Shown: positions 9,454 through 20,364, counted from the stretch's first letter. The stretch: DNA of 64,000 bases from PRO6 sp035565775 (GCA_035565775.1 DATMRW010000021.1:248001-312000), one strand, 5' to 3'. The notes: a model not told the origin generated them from the sequence alone. A program made the numbers and translations.

Positions 9454-10011
9454 ATGCTCAGAACCGAAATGCAGAAGATGCTGGCCGGCGAGCTGTACAG
9501 CGCGTCCGATGCCGAGATTCAGGCGGCGCATCGGGAAGCAATGGCGTGGCTCGAGCGCTACAACTGCGCGCTCGGCAAAGGTGCAGAGTATCGCCGCGCG
9601 CTGCTTGCCGAGCGCCTCGCTTCCGTCGGCGACGGCGCGGACATCCGCCCGCCCTTTCACTGCGACTACGGCTTCAACATCAGCCTCGGGAGCAACGTAT
9701 TCCTGAACTTCAACTGCGTGATTCTCGATGTGGTCGCGGTCTCGGTCGGGAGCGGCACGCAGATCGGCCCCGGCGTGCAGATCCTGACGGCGGATCATCC
9801 GCGCGATCACGCCCAGCGCGCCACGGGGCTCGAATTCGGCCGACCGATAAAGATCGGCCAAAATGTCTGGATCGGCGGCGGCGCGATCGTTCTGCCCGGC
9901 GTCACGATCGGCGATGACGCGATTGTCGGCGCGGGCGCGATCGTCACCAGGGACGTTGCGGCGGGGAGCACCGTTGCCGGCAACCCGGCGCGCACGATTG
10001 CGACGCGCTGA
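9454..10011 (+). CDS. Sugar O-acetyltransferase (Maa/NodL/LacA type)
   Basis: Acetyl-CoA-dependent O-acetyltransferase with the left-handed beta-helix fold. The N-terminal MLAGELYSASDAEI is the standard maltose-acetyltransferase opening. Hexapeptide repeats run from about residue 60 (ISLGSNVFLNFNCVILD) to IGQNVWIGGGAIVLPGVTIG, and the catalytic His is in TADHP. The start at 9454 is chosen because GGGAGGA at 9444-9450 is a good ribosome site; an ATG at 9412 is in frame but would add residues not normal for the family. About 185 residues. Confidence 0.88.
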   Translation: MLRTEMQKMLAGELYSASDAEIQAAHREAMAWLERYNCALGKGAEYRRALLAERLASVGDGADIRPPFHCDYGFNISLGSNVFLNFNCVILDVVAVSVGSGTQIGPGVQILTADHPRDHAQRATGLEFGRPIKIGQNVWIGGGAIVLPGVTIGDDAIVGAGAIVTRDVAAGSTVAGNPARTIATR

Positions 10012-10234
10012 GCTTTCGCCAGCATATGCGCGCGAACATGGCCTTACGGGAGGCCGAGTACGGTATGGCGGATCGGCAGTTCAACGTTCGTTCAAGCGTG
10101 TAGCGCAGGTCGAGATCGCTGCGTGCTCCGGCATTCTTCCATCTGCCTCGTCAAAGATCTTAGTTTGCGTCCGGCGACAACCTTGCCAACCGGTCGACCT
10201 GTTGCACCTTCTGTTAGCGAATGTTGGAAACCGC

Positions 10235-10248
10235 TTGACCTCGATCAA
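10235..10248 (+). promoter_or_regulatory. FNR/FixK-type box upstream of the nitroreductase gene
   Basis: TTGACCTCGATCAA is an exact TTGA-N6-TCAA palindrome. Its centre lies about 60 bases before the GTG start at 10301, so a class II promoter (site centred near -41.5) would begin transcription near 10283 and leave a short leader holding the GGAGG site at 10291. Confidence 0.75.
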
Positions 10249-10300
10249 CGAAAGCGCCGTTCTTCCGACCGAGGATCCATCCGGCATAGCGGAGGTTCTC

Positions 10301-10945
10301 GTGATCACGCGTCGGCAAGCCAACGTTGGGCTTCTATCTGCGGCATCAATGGCTCTGGCCGGAAACGCCTCTGACGCCAAGACCCTTCGGTTGCCCCCAC
10401 CGCGCGCCGGTGGAGGCAAGCCACTGCTCGAGGCGCTGAGGCTCCGACGTTCAACGCGCGTATTTTCCGATCGGCCGCTTGGAGCCCAGGTTCTGTCCGA
10501 TTTGCTGTGGTCCGCCTACGGCATCAATAGACCGACAGGAGACCGAACGGCGCCCTATTGGCGGCACGTCATGGTCATCGACGTCTTCGCCGTCATGGCG
10601 AACGGAACCTGGCTCTATGACCCTACCCTTCACGCCCTGGTCCTGCAGCACGACGAAGACCTTCGGGCCAAAACCGGCCTGCAGGATTTCGTCGGAGGGG
10701 CGCCGCTCAACCTCGTCTATGTCGCGCACGGTGAGCGCATGCAGGACATCCCGGCCGAAGATCGGCACCTCTATGCCTCGGCCGATGCCTGCTTCATCGG
10801 GCAGAACGTCTATTTGTTTTGTGCATCGGAAGGCCTTGCGACCGTCTTTCGCGGAGCGCTCGACCACAAGGCCCTCGCGAACGCCATGCGTCTTGGCACC
10901 GATCAATTCGTAACCTTCGCTCAGACGGTCGGCTACCAGGGATAA
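10301..10945 (+). CDS. Nitroreductase/SagB-type flavoprotein with Tat signal
   Basis: Predicted FMN-dependent oxidoreductase of the nitroreductase superfamily, 214 residues. GTG at 10301 is chosen because GGAGG (10291-10295) sits five bases ahead and because the resulting N-terminus is a twin-arginine signal: ITRRQANVGLLSAASMALAG, with cleavage expected near residue 26. The mature part has the family's opening RRSTRVFS, a phosphate-contacting segment, and ASEGLATVFRG near the C-terminus. Export means it would fold with FMN in the cytoplasm and act in the periplasm; the substrate is unknown. An exact FNR/FixK palindrome lies upstream. Confidence 0.78.
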   Translation: MITRRQANVGLLSAASMALAGNASDAKTLRLPPPRAGGGKPLLEALRLRRSTRVFSDRPLGAQVLSDLLWSAYGINRPTGDRTAPYWRHVMVIDVFAVMANGTWLYDPTLHALVLQHDEDLRAKTGLQDFVGGAPLNLVYVAHGERMQDIPAEDRHLYASADACFIGQNVYLFCASEGLATVFRGALDHKALANAMRLGTDQFVTFAQTVGYQG

Positions 10946-10988
10946 CTGGCCGGCAGAATTACCCACCCGACTGCCGCTGGTTAGTTTT
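10944..10988 (+). terminator. Possible terminator after the nitroreductase gene
   Basis: An imperfect hairpin (cggcag paired with ctgccg, with outer aac/gtt pairing and a 14-nt loop) overlaps the stop codon and is followed by agtttta. The stem is weak, so this is tentative. The remaining bases up to 11256 hold no convincing gene. Confidence 0.35.
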
Positions 10989-11256
10989 AGGGCGACCTCA
11001 GTAATTGTCACCAGTGTCGGACTGAGCGGCGGCGAGGCGAGATCGTCAGCCTGCACGCCGGGCAAGACGCGGCCTTCTGCCTCCTCGGTCTGGAGGTTCT
11101 GCCAGCAGGCCCTGCGCACCCAAAGCCCCTCCACCATCGCGGGTATGAGGCGAGTACAAGAGAGGACGGTCTCACTGATGCAGCGCACGCAGTAACAGAC
11201 ACAATGCGACATGCGGCTCCATGTGCCGTCATTGCTGCGTGACACAATCACTCGCT

Positions 11257-11270
11257 TTGACGCAGATCAA
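11257..11270 (+). promoter_or_regulatory. FNR/FixK-type box upstream of the acs-pdh-ACP operon
   Basis: TTGACGCAGATCAA is an exact TTGA-N6-TCAA palindrome, 72 bases before the GTG at 11343. It lies in the 397-base gap 10946-11342, which otherwise contains no supported gene. Confidence 0.78.
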
Positions 11271-11342
11271 CACGCCGCTCTGTTTACAAGTTGATGTTTC
11301 ACAACAGCTCCGTGCCCTCATCCCGCTGTTTGGAGGCGCGGC

Positions 11343-13255
<1,913 letters not shown>

Positions 13256-13259
<4 letters not shown>

Positions 13260-14260
13260 CGGTTGCAGCCGCAAAGCCGCATTTGTCGCGCGAGCACATG
13301 CTGGGTCTGTTGAGGCACATGATCCGCATCCGCCGCTTCGAGGAAAAGTGCGCTGAACTGTACACGCAGGAGAAGATCCGCGGCTTCATGCATCTCTACG
13401 ACGGCGAGGAAGCGGTTGCCGTCGGCGTCATTACCGCGCTGGAGAAGCGCGATAGAATTGTCGCGACCTACCGCGAGCATGGACAGGCGCTGGTGCGCGG
13501 CGTGCCCATGACCACCGTGATGGCCGAGATGTTCGGAATGCAGGAAGGTTGCAGCCGCGGACGTGGCGGCTCCATGCATCTGTTCAACGCCGCGACAAAT
13601 TTTTACGGCGGCAACGCCATTGTTGGCGGCGGCCTGCCGCTGGCGATCGGGCTTGCGCTTGCCTCCCATATGCAGGCCGATGATCTCGTGACGGCATGCT
13701 TCTTTGGCGACGGCGCCGTTGCCGAAGGCGAATTCCATGAAAGCCTGAACCTGGCGGCCCTTTGGCAGTTGCCGGTGCTGTTCATTTGCGAAAATAATCT
13801 TTACGCCATGGGAACCGCTCTAGCGCTCGCCGAATCCGAAACAGATATTGGACGCAAGGCCGCATGCTATCGGATCACATCGGAAGCCGTCGACGGAATG
13901 GATGTGGTGGCGGTCGAGGCGGCGGCACGCCAGGCGGTGCAGGCGGTGCGCGAAACCCGCAAGCCCTATTTTCTGGAGTGCCGCACCTATCGGCTGCGCG
14001 CGCATTCGATGTTCGATCCGCAGCTCTACCGTAGCAAGGCCGAGGTCGAGTCGTGGCGTCCACGCGAGCCTATCTTGCGCTTCCAGGGGTGGCTCGAAAC
14101 CAATCACATGGTCCATCCGGACGAAGTAGCACGCATGACAGCCGAAATCGACGAGGAGATCGCCGAAGCCGTCGCCTTCGCCGAGGCGGGGACGTGGGAA
14201 CCGGTCGAACAGCTCTGCCGCTTCGTCCATGCGGAAAGCGCCGTCCCTACCAGCCAGTGA
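13256..14260 (+). CDS. pdhA: Pyruvate dehydrogenase E1 component, alpha subunit
   Basis: Thiamin-diphosphate-dependent decarboxylase subunit, 334 residues. It has the PDH opening IRRFEEKCAELYTQEKIRGF, the regulatory-loop region around GCSRGRGGSMHLF, and the ThDP/Mg motif GDG...EN-N (GDGAVAEGEFHE to FICENNLYAMG, about residues 150-183). It pairs with the next gene as an alpha2beta2 E1. The motifs fit pyruvate better than branched-chain acids; acetoin dehydrogenase is the main alternative. It starts inside the acs stop (ATGA overlap), so translation is coupled. Confidence 0.9.
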
Positions 14261-14266
14261 GGCCTC

Positions 14267-15274
14267 ATGCAGCAGGAGACAGCCAGGACCGACGCAGTCG
14301 AAACGACGTACCGCGAGGCGGTACGCGCGGCGCTCCGCGAAGCGCTCGACCGTGACAAGCGCGTCTTTCTGATGGGTGAGGACGTCGGCCGCTATGGCGG
14401 TTGCTATGCGGTGAGCCATGGGCTGCTCGCCGAATTCGGGCCGGAGCGAATTCGCGATACGCCGCTCTCCGAGTCAGGTTTCACCGGCGCCGGTATCGGC
14501 GCGGCGATGGCCGGCATGCGTCCGATCGTTGAACTGATGACGGTGAATTTCAGCCTTCTCGCGCTGGACCAGATTTTCAACAATGCGGCGACGGTGCGCC
14601 ATATGTCCGGCAATCAGTTCGGCGTGCCGCTGGTGATCCGCATGGCCACCGGCGCTGGCCGTCAGCTTGCGGCCCAACACTCCCACAGTCTCGAAGGCTG
14701 GTACACGCACATTCCCGGCATCAAGGTGCTTGCGCCGGCAACGCTGGAAGACGCGCGCGGGATGCTGTGGACCGCGTTGCAGGACCCCGACCCGGTGCTG
14801 ATCTTCGAAAATGTCATGCTCTACAACATGTCAGGGCCGCTCGCGTCCAGTGCCGGCGCGGTGAACATCGACAAGGCGGCCGTCCGGCGCCAGGGTCGCG
14901 ACATCTCGCTCATCACATATGGTGGCTCGCTCTGGAAGACGCTGGAAGCGGCCACCATGCTCGGCGCCGACGGCATCGAGGCCGAAGTCATCGATTTGCG
15001 CAGCTTGCGGCCGCTTGATGACGCCATGATCATGGCTTCGGTGGCCAAGACGCGGCGTGCTGTCATTGTCGACGAAGGGTGGCGCTCGGGCAGCCTGGCG
15101 GCGGAAGTCGGCATGCGTATCGTCGAGCAAGCCTTCTGGTCGCTCGACTCGCCGATCGGCCGGGTCTGCAGCGAGGAAGTGCCAATTCCCTATCCTCGCC
15201 ATCTCGAAACCGCCGCACTCCCGCAAGCGCCGAAGATCGTGGCCGCCGCCAAGGCGGCACTCGGCCGGACATGA
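14267..15274 (+). CDS. pdhB: Pyruvate dehydrogenase E1 component, beta subunit
   Basis: 335-residue partner of the upstream alpha subunit. Typical E1-beta features: MGEDVGRYGGCYAVSHGL near residue 27 (the Glu contacts the ThDP aminopyrimidine), DTPLSESGFTGAGIGAAM near 65, and the C-terminal transketolase domain with VIDLRSLRPLDD near 245. There is no lipoyl domain at the N-terminus, unlike the lipoyl-E1-beta of many alphaproteobacterial housekeeping pdh operons, which supports this being a second, accessory set. Six bases separate it from pdhA. Confidence 0.9.
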   Translation: MQQETARTDAVETTYREAVRAALREALDRDKRVFLMGEDVGRYGGCYAVSHGLLAEFGPERIRDTPLSESGFTGAGIGAAMAGMRPIVELMTVNFSLLALDQIFNNAATVRHMSGNQFGVPLVIRMATGAGRQLAAQHSHSLEGWYTHIPGIKVLAPATLEDARGMLWTALQDPDPVLIFENVMLYNMSGPLASSAGAVNIDKAAVRRQGRDISLITYGGSLWKTLEAATMLGADGIEAEVIDLRSLRPLDDAMIMASVAKTRRAVIVDEGWRSGSLAAEVGMRIVEQAFWSLDSPIGRVCSEEVPIPYPRHLETAALPQAPKIVAAAKAALGRT

Positions 15275-15283
15275 GGCTGTGTC

Positions 15284-16480
15284 GTGGTCGAATTCCGCAT
15301 GCCTTCCCTCGGTGCCGATATGGAAGCGGGCACGCTGGTGGAATGGCTGGTGAAGCCGGGCGATAAGGTCAAGCGTGGCGACATTGTCGCGGTGGTCGAG
15401 ACCCAGAAGGGCGCGATCGAGATTGAGACTTTTCAGGCCGGCGTGATCGAAAAATTTCTGGTGGAGCTTCATAGCAAGGTGCCAATCGGAACGCCGCTGG
15501 CGCTGATCCGGGCCGAAGGCGAAGCAGCGGCCGTGGCACCGCCGGCGCCAACCGCGGCGCCCGTCGTGCCTTTGCCATTGCCACAGCCTGCGCCGCCGCC
15601 AATGCCGGCGACCGCGCCAACGCCGCCAGTCGCACCCTCCGCTGAGAGTCGGGCTCCGGCGTCGCCCGCCGCCCGGAGACTTGCAGAAGAGCACGACATC
15701 GACCTTTCAGCGATCGCCGGCAGCGGACCGGGCGGTGCAATCACCTATGCAGACGTCGAGCGCCATCTCGCCGCGGCCGCGCCGCCGGCCGAAGCGAAAC
15801 GCGGAAACTGGCTTGACCTCGCCGCGATGCGCACGGCCATTGCAGCCGCGATGGCCCGGTCGAAGCGGGAAATCCCGCATTACTATCTCGCGCATCAGGT
15901 CGACGTGACGCCGTGCGAACGCTGGCTGGCGGACAAGAACGCGACACTCCCGCCAGACCATCGCCTCTTGATTGGCGCGCTCGTCCTCAAGGCGGTCGCC
16001 TTGGCTATTCGCCGCTTCCCTGCCTTCAACGGCTTTTATCGCGACAACCGGTTCGAACCGTCAAACGCGGTCCATGTGGGGGTGGCAATTGCGATCCGCG
16101 GCGGTGGCTTGGCGGCGCCCGCACTCCACGACACGGATCAACTGTCGCTCGACGAGCTCATGAACGGTATGCGCGACCTCGTGCAGAGAACGCGGGCCGG
16201 GCGTATCCGCAGTTCTGAAATCTCCGATCCGACGATTACGGTCTCTAGCCTCGGCGAGCGCGGCGTCGAAACCCTTTACGGCATCATCTATCCGCCCCAG
16301 GTCGCGATCGTCGGGTTCGGCAAGGTGGTTATCCGGCCTTGGGTCATCGATGGCGCAATAGGCCCGCGGTCCGTGGTCACCATGACGCTGGCAGGAGATC
16401 ATCGGGTCACCGATGGGCATGCAGGCGCGTTATTTCTCGCCGAGATAGGCAGACTGCTGCAGGAGCCGGAAAAGCTATGA
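15284..16480 (+). CDS. pdhC: Dihydrolipoamide acyltransferase (E2) of a 2-oxoacid dehydrogenase complex
   Basis: Core acyltransferase of the complex, 398 residues. The single lipoyl domain occupies about residues 1-80, with lipoylated Lys42 in VETQKGAIEIE. A Pro/Ala linker follows, then a subunit-binding domain (about 125-160, ASPAARRLAEEHDIDLSAI), then the catalytic domain, with His373 in DHRVTDG (usually DHRVVDG). Start is GTG at 15284. No E3 (lipoamide dehydrogenase) gene follows, so E3 must come from elsewhere. Its stop overlaps the ACP start as ATGA. Confidence 0.88.
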   Translation: MVEFRMPSLGADMEAGTLVEWLVKPGDKVKRGDIVAVVETQKGAIEIETFQAGVIEKFLVELHSKVPIGTPLALIRAEGEAAAVAPPAPTAAPVVPLPLPQPAPPPMPATAPTPPVAPSAESRAPASPAARRLAEEHDIDLSAIAGSGPGGAITYADVERHLAAAAPPAEAKRGNWLDLAAMRTAIAAAMARSKREIPHYYLAHQVDVTPCERWLADKNATLPPDHRLLIGALVLKAVALAIRRFPAFNGFYRDNRFEPSNAVHVGVAIAIRGGGLAAPALHDTDQLSLDELMNGMRDLVQRTRAGRIRSSEISDPTITVSSLGERGVETLYGIIYPPQVAIVGFGKVVIRPWVIDGAIGPRSVVTMTLAGDHRVTDGHAGALFLAEIGRLLQEPEKL

Positions 16481-16734
16481 GCGAGATCGACATCCGCAAA
16501 ATCGTGCAAGAGGAGCTCAACAACATCGCTCCGGAAGTCGACCTTTCAATCGTGGATCCGACGGCTGATCTGCGCGAAGCGATCGATATCGACTCGATGG
16601 ACTTTCTAAACCTCGTGACCGCCCTGCATCAGCGGACCGGGATCGATGTTCCGGAGATCGACTATCCGAAACTTGTCACCCTGTCCGGAATGGTCGCCTA
16701 TCTCGAAGCCACGCTGAAGTCACATAAGGCTTAG
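16477..16734 (+). CDS. Acyl carrier protein
   Basis: 85-residue acidic four-helix carrier. The phosphopantetheine site is the Ser in IDIDSMDFLNL (usual form DSL/DSM), followed by a helix and GIDVPEIDYPKLVTLSGMVAYLE. Start chosen at 16477 because it overlaps the E2 stop as ATGA. It is distinct from housekeeping AcpP. Its place behind acs and a pyruvate dehydrogenase core is unusual and suggests that an acyl group is handed to a carrier. The gap to the convergent rtcB is 82 bases. Confidence 0.88.
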   Translation: MSEIDIRKIVQEELNNIAPEVDLSIVDPTADLREAIDIDSMDFLNLVTALHQRTGIDVPEIDYPKLVTLSGMVAYLEATLKSHKA

Positions 16735-16816
16735 GTATTGACTGAAAGCCCTTCAATAAACGACGCACACAAGCAGAGGCGGCTGCGCGCCGACGGAGGA
16801 CGCATGCGCCGACGGC

Positions 16817-18247
16817 CTATCCTTTGATGCAGATCAGCGGGCGCAAGCGAGCAACCCGGCGCGCAAGGCCGGCGCGTTCAGCCACCGCGACCACTGCGCT
16901 GACGTCCTTGTAGGCACCCGGCGCTTCTTCCGCGACGCCGCGCGATGATGGGCTTCGGATCAGGATTCCCCGCGCCGCCAGTTCATCGACAATCCTGCGA
17001 CCGCTCCATTGCCGCAGCGCTGCATGACGGGACAGCGCCCGGCCCGCACCGTGGCAAGCAGAAGAGAACGCCTGCGCTTCGCTCTTGACGTCGCCGACCA
17101 GGATATAGGAGCCGGTCCCCATGCTGCCGCCGATCAGCACTGGCTGACCGACCGGACGCAACGCATCGGGCAGGCTCTGGTGACCGGGACCGAAGGCGCG
17201 GGTTGCACCCTTGCGATGGACGAATAGTTCCCTGCGTTTCCCCTCGACGAGGTGGGTTTCGACCTTGCAGGTATTGTGGGACACGTCGAACAGGATGGGC
17301 AACTCGGCATTGGGAAAGAAGTGGGTAAATACGCGCCTTGCGTAGTGGCCGAGAATTTCACGGTTTGCCAGCGCACAATTGGTCGCCGCTCGCATCGCGC
17401 CCAGATAGCGCTGGCCGACCTCGGAATTGATCGGGGCGCAAGCAAGTTCGCGGTCGGGCAGTACGATGCCGCTCTCGCCCGCCGTCACCACCATTTCCTT
17501 GAGGAACTCGGTGCCTATCTGATGTCCGAGCCCCCGTGAGCCGCAATGGATGGTGACCACCACATCGTCGACCGCAATCCCAAATACGCCAGCAACGGTG
17601 GGATCGAAGATCTCGGCCACCGCCTGCACTTCGAGGTAATGATTGCCCGAGCCGAGCGTCCCCATCTCCTCGCGCTGCCGCTCCTTGGCACGGTCGGAAA
17701 CCCAGTCGGGTCGAGCGCCTGTCATTCGTCCTCTTTCCTCAATTCGGTCCAGATCGCCCTGCTCGCCCCAGCCGTGCTCGACCGCCCATTCGGCTCCGCC
17801 GGTAAGCATTTCATCCATCTCGCCTGCATCCAGCGTGATCGCTCCCCTGCTGCCCACACCGGCTGGGATCTGCCGGAACAGCGAATCCGCGAGTTGCCTC
17901 TGCACGCGGACGATGTCGGAAGTCGAAAGGCCGGTCAGCATCGTCCGCACGCCGCAGGAGATGTCGAAGCCGACGCCGCCTGCGGAGACAACCCCGCCGA
18001 GGTCCGGATCGAACGCCGCCACGCCACCGATCGGAAAGCCGTAGCCCCAATGCCCATCCGGCATCACATAGGAACCGCGTACAATTCCCGGCAGCGACGC
18101 CACATTCTTTGCCTGCTCGATCACCTTGTCGTCCATATCCTCGAGAAGGTGCACATCAGCGTAAATTACGACCGGAACCCGCATCGCACCCGTGGGCTCG
18201 AGACTCCATGTCGTCGGGTCAACCCGGACAAACCGGGATGCTTCCAT
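16817..18247 (-). CDS. rtcB: RtcB family RNA-splicing ligase
   Basis: Mn2+/GTP-dependent ligase that joins RNA 2',3'-cyclic phosphate (or 3'-phosphate) ends to 5'-OH ends. 476 residues. Metal and catalytic motifs are visible: MPDGHWGYGFPIGG near residue 63, GVGFDISCGVR near 92, GSGNHYLEV near 200, HCGSRGLGHQ near 235, and the guanylated His399 in ACHGAGRALSR. It lies 12 bases downstream of archease on the same strand, the known activating partner. The unit is preceded by an exact FNR/FixK palindrome, suggesting RNA repair under low oxygen or stress. Confidence 0.93.
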   Translation of the reverse strand: MEASRFVRVDPTTWSLEPTGAMRVPVVIYADVHLLEDMDDKVIEQAKNVASLPGIVRGSYVMPDGHWGYGFPIGGVAAFDPDLGGVVSAGGVGFDISCGVRTMLTGLSTSDIVRVQRQLADSLFRQIPAGVGSRGAITLDAGEMDEMLTGGAEWAVEHGWGEQGDLDRIEERGRMTGARPDWVSDRAKERQREEMGTLGSGNHYLEVQAVAEIFDPTVAGVFGIAVDDVVVTIHCGSRGLGHQIGTEFLKEMVVTAGESGIVLPDRELACAPINSEVGQRYLGAMRAATNCALANREILGHYARRVFTHFFPNAELPILFDVSHNTCKVETHLVEGKRRELFVHRKGATRAFGPGHQSLPDALRPVGQPVLIGGSMGTGSYILVGDVKSEAQAFSSACHGAGRALSRHAALRQWSGRRIVDELAARGILIRSPSSRGVAEEAPGAYKDVSAVVAVAERAGLARRVARLRPLICIKG

Positions 18248-18259
18248 TGTCGGCGCTCC

Positions 18260-18706
18260 CTAGACATCCACAATGCACGCGGCCGACCAAATTCCGTCCG
18301 GACCTTGGGCAACCTTCAAGGCGGTATACGTCGCTCCTTTGGGCTCGGAAGCCGGCGCGTGCCGCGCAATATCGACCGCCTCACCCCAGAGCGTTCCCGT
18401 GAGCCCGTTTTGCTCGATCTCAACTGCAAATCGCCCGAACAGCATTCGGCGAACCGCCATTTCGTAGATCACGGCGTTCAGCCATTCGACGAACAGGAGC
18501 TCAAGATCCGGCGCAGCGCAACTGACATGCACCTCCGCTTGGGGGCTGACCTGCGCCTGCGTCACCGCTGCCGTCAACGCGCGAGCGGCCTGCTCAAAAG
18601 CCTCAGCCGGTGTGCTTCCCCACCCTCGAATGCCGATATCGGCGTCATGCGCGAAATGCTCCCACCGCGCGCCTCGGGCGGGCTCTGATGGAGGTTCGAC
18701 ATTCAT
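18260..18706 (-). CDS. Archease, RtcB activator
   Basis: 148-residue archease-family protein that helps RtcB become guanylated and turn over. It has the family opening WEHFAHDADIGIRGWGSTPAEAF and the conserved acidic metal-site residues, ending WSAACIVDV. The start MNVEPPSEP at 18706 is chosen because GAAGGGTG precedes it; an upstream ATG would add about 52 non-homologous residues and cover the FNR/FixK box. First gene of the archease-rtcB unit. Confidence 0.9.
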   Translation of the reverse strand: MNVEPPSEPARGARWEHFAHDADIGIRGWGSTPAEAFEQAARALTAAVTQAQVSPQAEVHVSCAAPDLELLFVEWLNAVIYEMAVRRMLFGRFAVEIEQNGLTGTLWGEAVDIARHAPASEPKGATYTALKVAQGPDGIWSAACIVDV

Positions 18707-18769
18707 CGCGTCACCCTTCCATCCGGGCTTCTTCACGAGGTAAGATTGATTGCCTCCCGCACCGCCGTC

Positions 18770-18783
18770 TTGACTTGTATCAA
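18770..18783 (-). promoter_or_regulatory. FNR/FixK-type box upstream of archease-rtcB
   Basis: TTGACTTGTATCAA on the plus strand is an exact TTGA-N6-TCAA palindrome. It lies 63 bases upstream of the archease start, between it and the end of the CapA-like gene, so archease-rtcB probably has its own promoter. Confidence 0.72.
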
Positions 18784-18902
18784 CCACCGCCCTCGCACTC
18801 CCGACAACAGGCCAGCGCCGAACGCCAGAGAGGCTCCGGCGCACGAGCAGCCCGGTCACCATCCAAAGATGGTTGTACGTACAGAGTGCTCAGTCCCAGC
18901 CA

Positions 18903-20039
18903 TCACACCGCGGCAACTAGAAGCTGTCCCTCGGAATCCAACCTGACGTTTGTTCCGTACTGCTGACATTCGCGATCGAGAACGCCTTTGATCCATGCGA
19001 TGTCCTCGCGTGGCGGGATAGTGAGACGGAAATTTCTTATCTGCAGGGGCACCATTGTGAGTGCGAGAAGGTTGCCGCTCGTTGGAGCCAAGTCGACGAA
19101 ATACATCAACGCCAGATCGTCACGGTAGTGCTCAAAACCGCGGATTCCCTCGTAGTCGTTGAGAAAGTCCCCGCAGCCATACAGAATAAGCCGATTGCGA
19201 TAGACTTCGATCGGCCTCGGATGATGGGAGGAATGCCCGTGGACGATCGATACGTCCGCTTTGTCGACCAGGGTCCGGGCGAACACCGCCTGCTCGTCGA
19301 AAATATGATAGCCCCAGTTGGAGCCCCAGTGAATGGAGACGATGGTGAGATCGCCCGGTTTCCTGATCGCAGCAATCTGATCGGCAGCCATCAGGGCGCT
19401 CGCCTCGGACAGATCAGGTAGCAGATTGACACCTGGTTCGTTGTCGCTTGCAGCCCAGTCGCACGGAATGCCGCTCGATGTCGATCCGAATGAGAAGATC
19501 AGGAGCCGCGCACCTTCGAGATCAAGCACAGCGGGCGCGCTGGCCTCGCGAATGTTACGTCCGGCGCCAGCCGCTTTGATCTTGAGCGTGTGCAGAGTCG
19601 CCAGCGTCTCGTTCAGACCAAAGCGCCCCCAATCGAGCACGTGGTTGTTGGCCAGGACGCAGCAGTCGATCCCAGCCGCAGAGAGGCACTGCGCATTCTC
19701 TGGGCTCATGCGGTAGTTGATGCCTTTGTTGACGTGCTCGTTGCTGCGCGTCACGGCTGTTTCAAGATTCACGATCCGAGCGTCCGGTCTCATGCGCTCG
19801 AATGCATCGAGTGCTGCGCCCCATATGTACGATGGGCCGTTGCTCCGCGGGACGGGACCGTTCGCGCGTTCGGCCAAAAGCACGTAATCTTGCGCGGATC
19901 GCAAATAGTCTTCGTAGATCTCCGGGCTACTCGGCTGCGCCAGCACCTGATCGATGCCGCGACCGCACATGACATCTCCACACAGGAAGAGTCGCAAAAA
20001 TTTTCGATCCGTCCCGGGCAGATCAGATCCTTTATACAT
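18903..20039 (-). CDS. CapA family metallophosphoesterase-like protein
   Basis: 378-residue protein of the CapA/PgsA poly-gamma-glutamate family, with a calcineurin-like fold. Seen: LFLCGDVMCGRGID near residue 17, NLETAVT near 92, ANNHVLDWGRFG near 132, and IHWGSNWGYH then VHGHSSHHPRPIEV (about 237-270), which hold the metal-ligand His/Asp residues. No signal peptide is evident, unlike capsule-linked CapA. Minus strand, 37 bases after a small conserved gene, and perhaps cotranscribed with it. No capBC genes nearby, so the true substrate is open. Confidence 0.85.
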   Translation of the reverse strand: MYKGSDLPGTDRKFLRLFLCGDVMCGRGIDQVLAQPSSPEIYEDYLRSAQDYVLLAERANGPVPRSNGPSYIWGAALDAFERMRPDARIVNLETAVTRSNEHVNKGINYRMSPENAQCLSAAGIDCCVLANNHVLDWGRFGLNETLATLHTLKIKAAGAGRNIREASAPAVLDLEGARLLIFSFGSTSSGIPCDWAASDNEPGVNLLPDLSEASALMAADQIAAIRKPGDLTIVSIHWGSNWGYHIFDEQAVFARTLVDKADVSIVHGHSSHHPRPIEVYRNRLILYGCGDFLNDYEGIRGFEHYRDDLALMYFVDLAPTSGNLLALTMVPLQIRNFRLTIPPREDIAWIKGVLDRECQQYGTNVRLDSEGQLLVAAV

Positions 20040-20076
20040 TAGGGGGCTCCATCAAGCCCGCTCAGTGCTACTCAGC

Positions 20077-20289
20077 TCAGGATGGAAAGTCGGCTGGCTT
20101 CACGTCAATTCGATCCGCATGCAACGTCCAATCGTGGATCCGGTGAAGATCGCAAAATCTTCGCTTCGCGCTTTCTGCGGCCTGCCGGCAATCTTCGGCA
20201 TCAAGTTCCACGGTACATTGGCAGACATCACCGACCCGGCCCGCGTCGCCGAGCACTTCCTTGAAGAACCGAGCGACAAATCGCGGCAT
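20077..20289 (-). CDS. Small conserved-looking protein of unknown function
   Basis: 70-residue protein beginning MPRFVARFFKEVLGDAGR. Start at 20289 rests on a GGGAGG site six bases upstream; a longer frame to 20397 has no such support. It has a CQC motif near residue 23 and a helix AAESAKRRFCDLH, and ends HADRIDVKPADFPS. The look is of a compact alpha/beta single-domain protein. No family is recognised. It sits between a one-mismatch FNR/FixK box and the CapA-like gene. Confidence 0.65.
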   Translation of the reverse strand: MPRFVARFFKEVLGDAGRVGDVCQCTVELDAEDCRQAAESAKRRFCDLHRIHDWTLHADRIDVKPADFPS

Positions 20290-20350
20290 GCAGACCTCCC
20301 GCTCGTTTGACCACGCGGTTACCCAGAATAGCGGCATCTGATGCACGGCT

Positions 20351-20364
20351 TTGATTTGGCGCAA
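20351..20364 (-). promoter_or_regulatory. Near-consensus FNR/FixK box before the small gene and capA
   Basis: TTGATTTGGCGCAA matches TTGA-N6-TCAA with one mismatch (GCAA). It is 61 bases upstream of the minus-strand gene starting at 20289, the same spacing as the exact sites nearby. Confidence 0.5.

Noticed and set aside
9863..10300. N-terminal extension of the nitroreductase frame
   Set aside because: It overlaps the acetyltransferase gene in another frame and the FNR/FixK box; GGAGG and the Tat signal mark the GTG at 10301.
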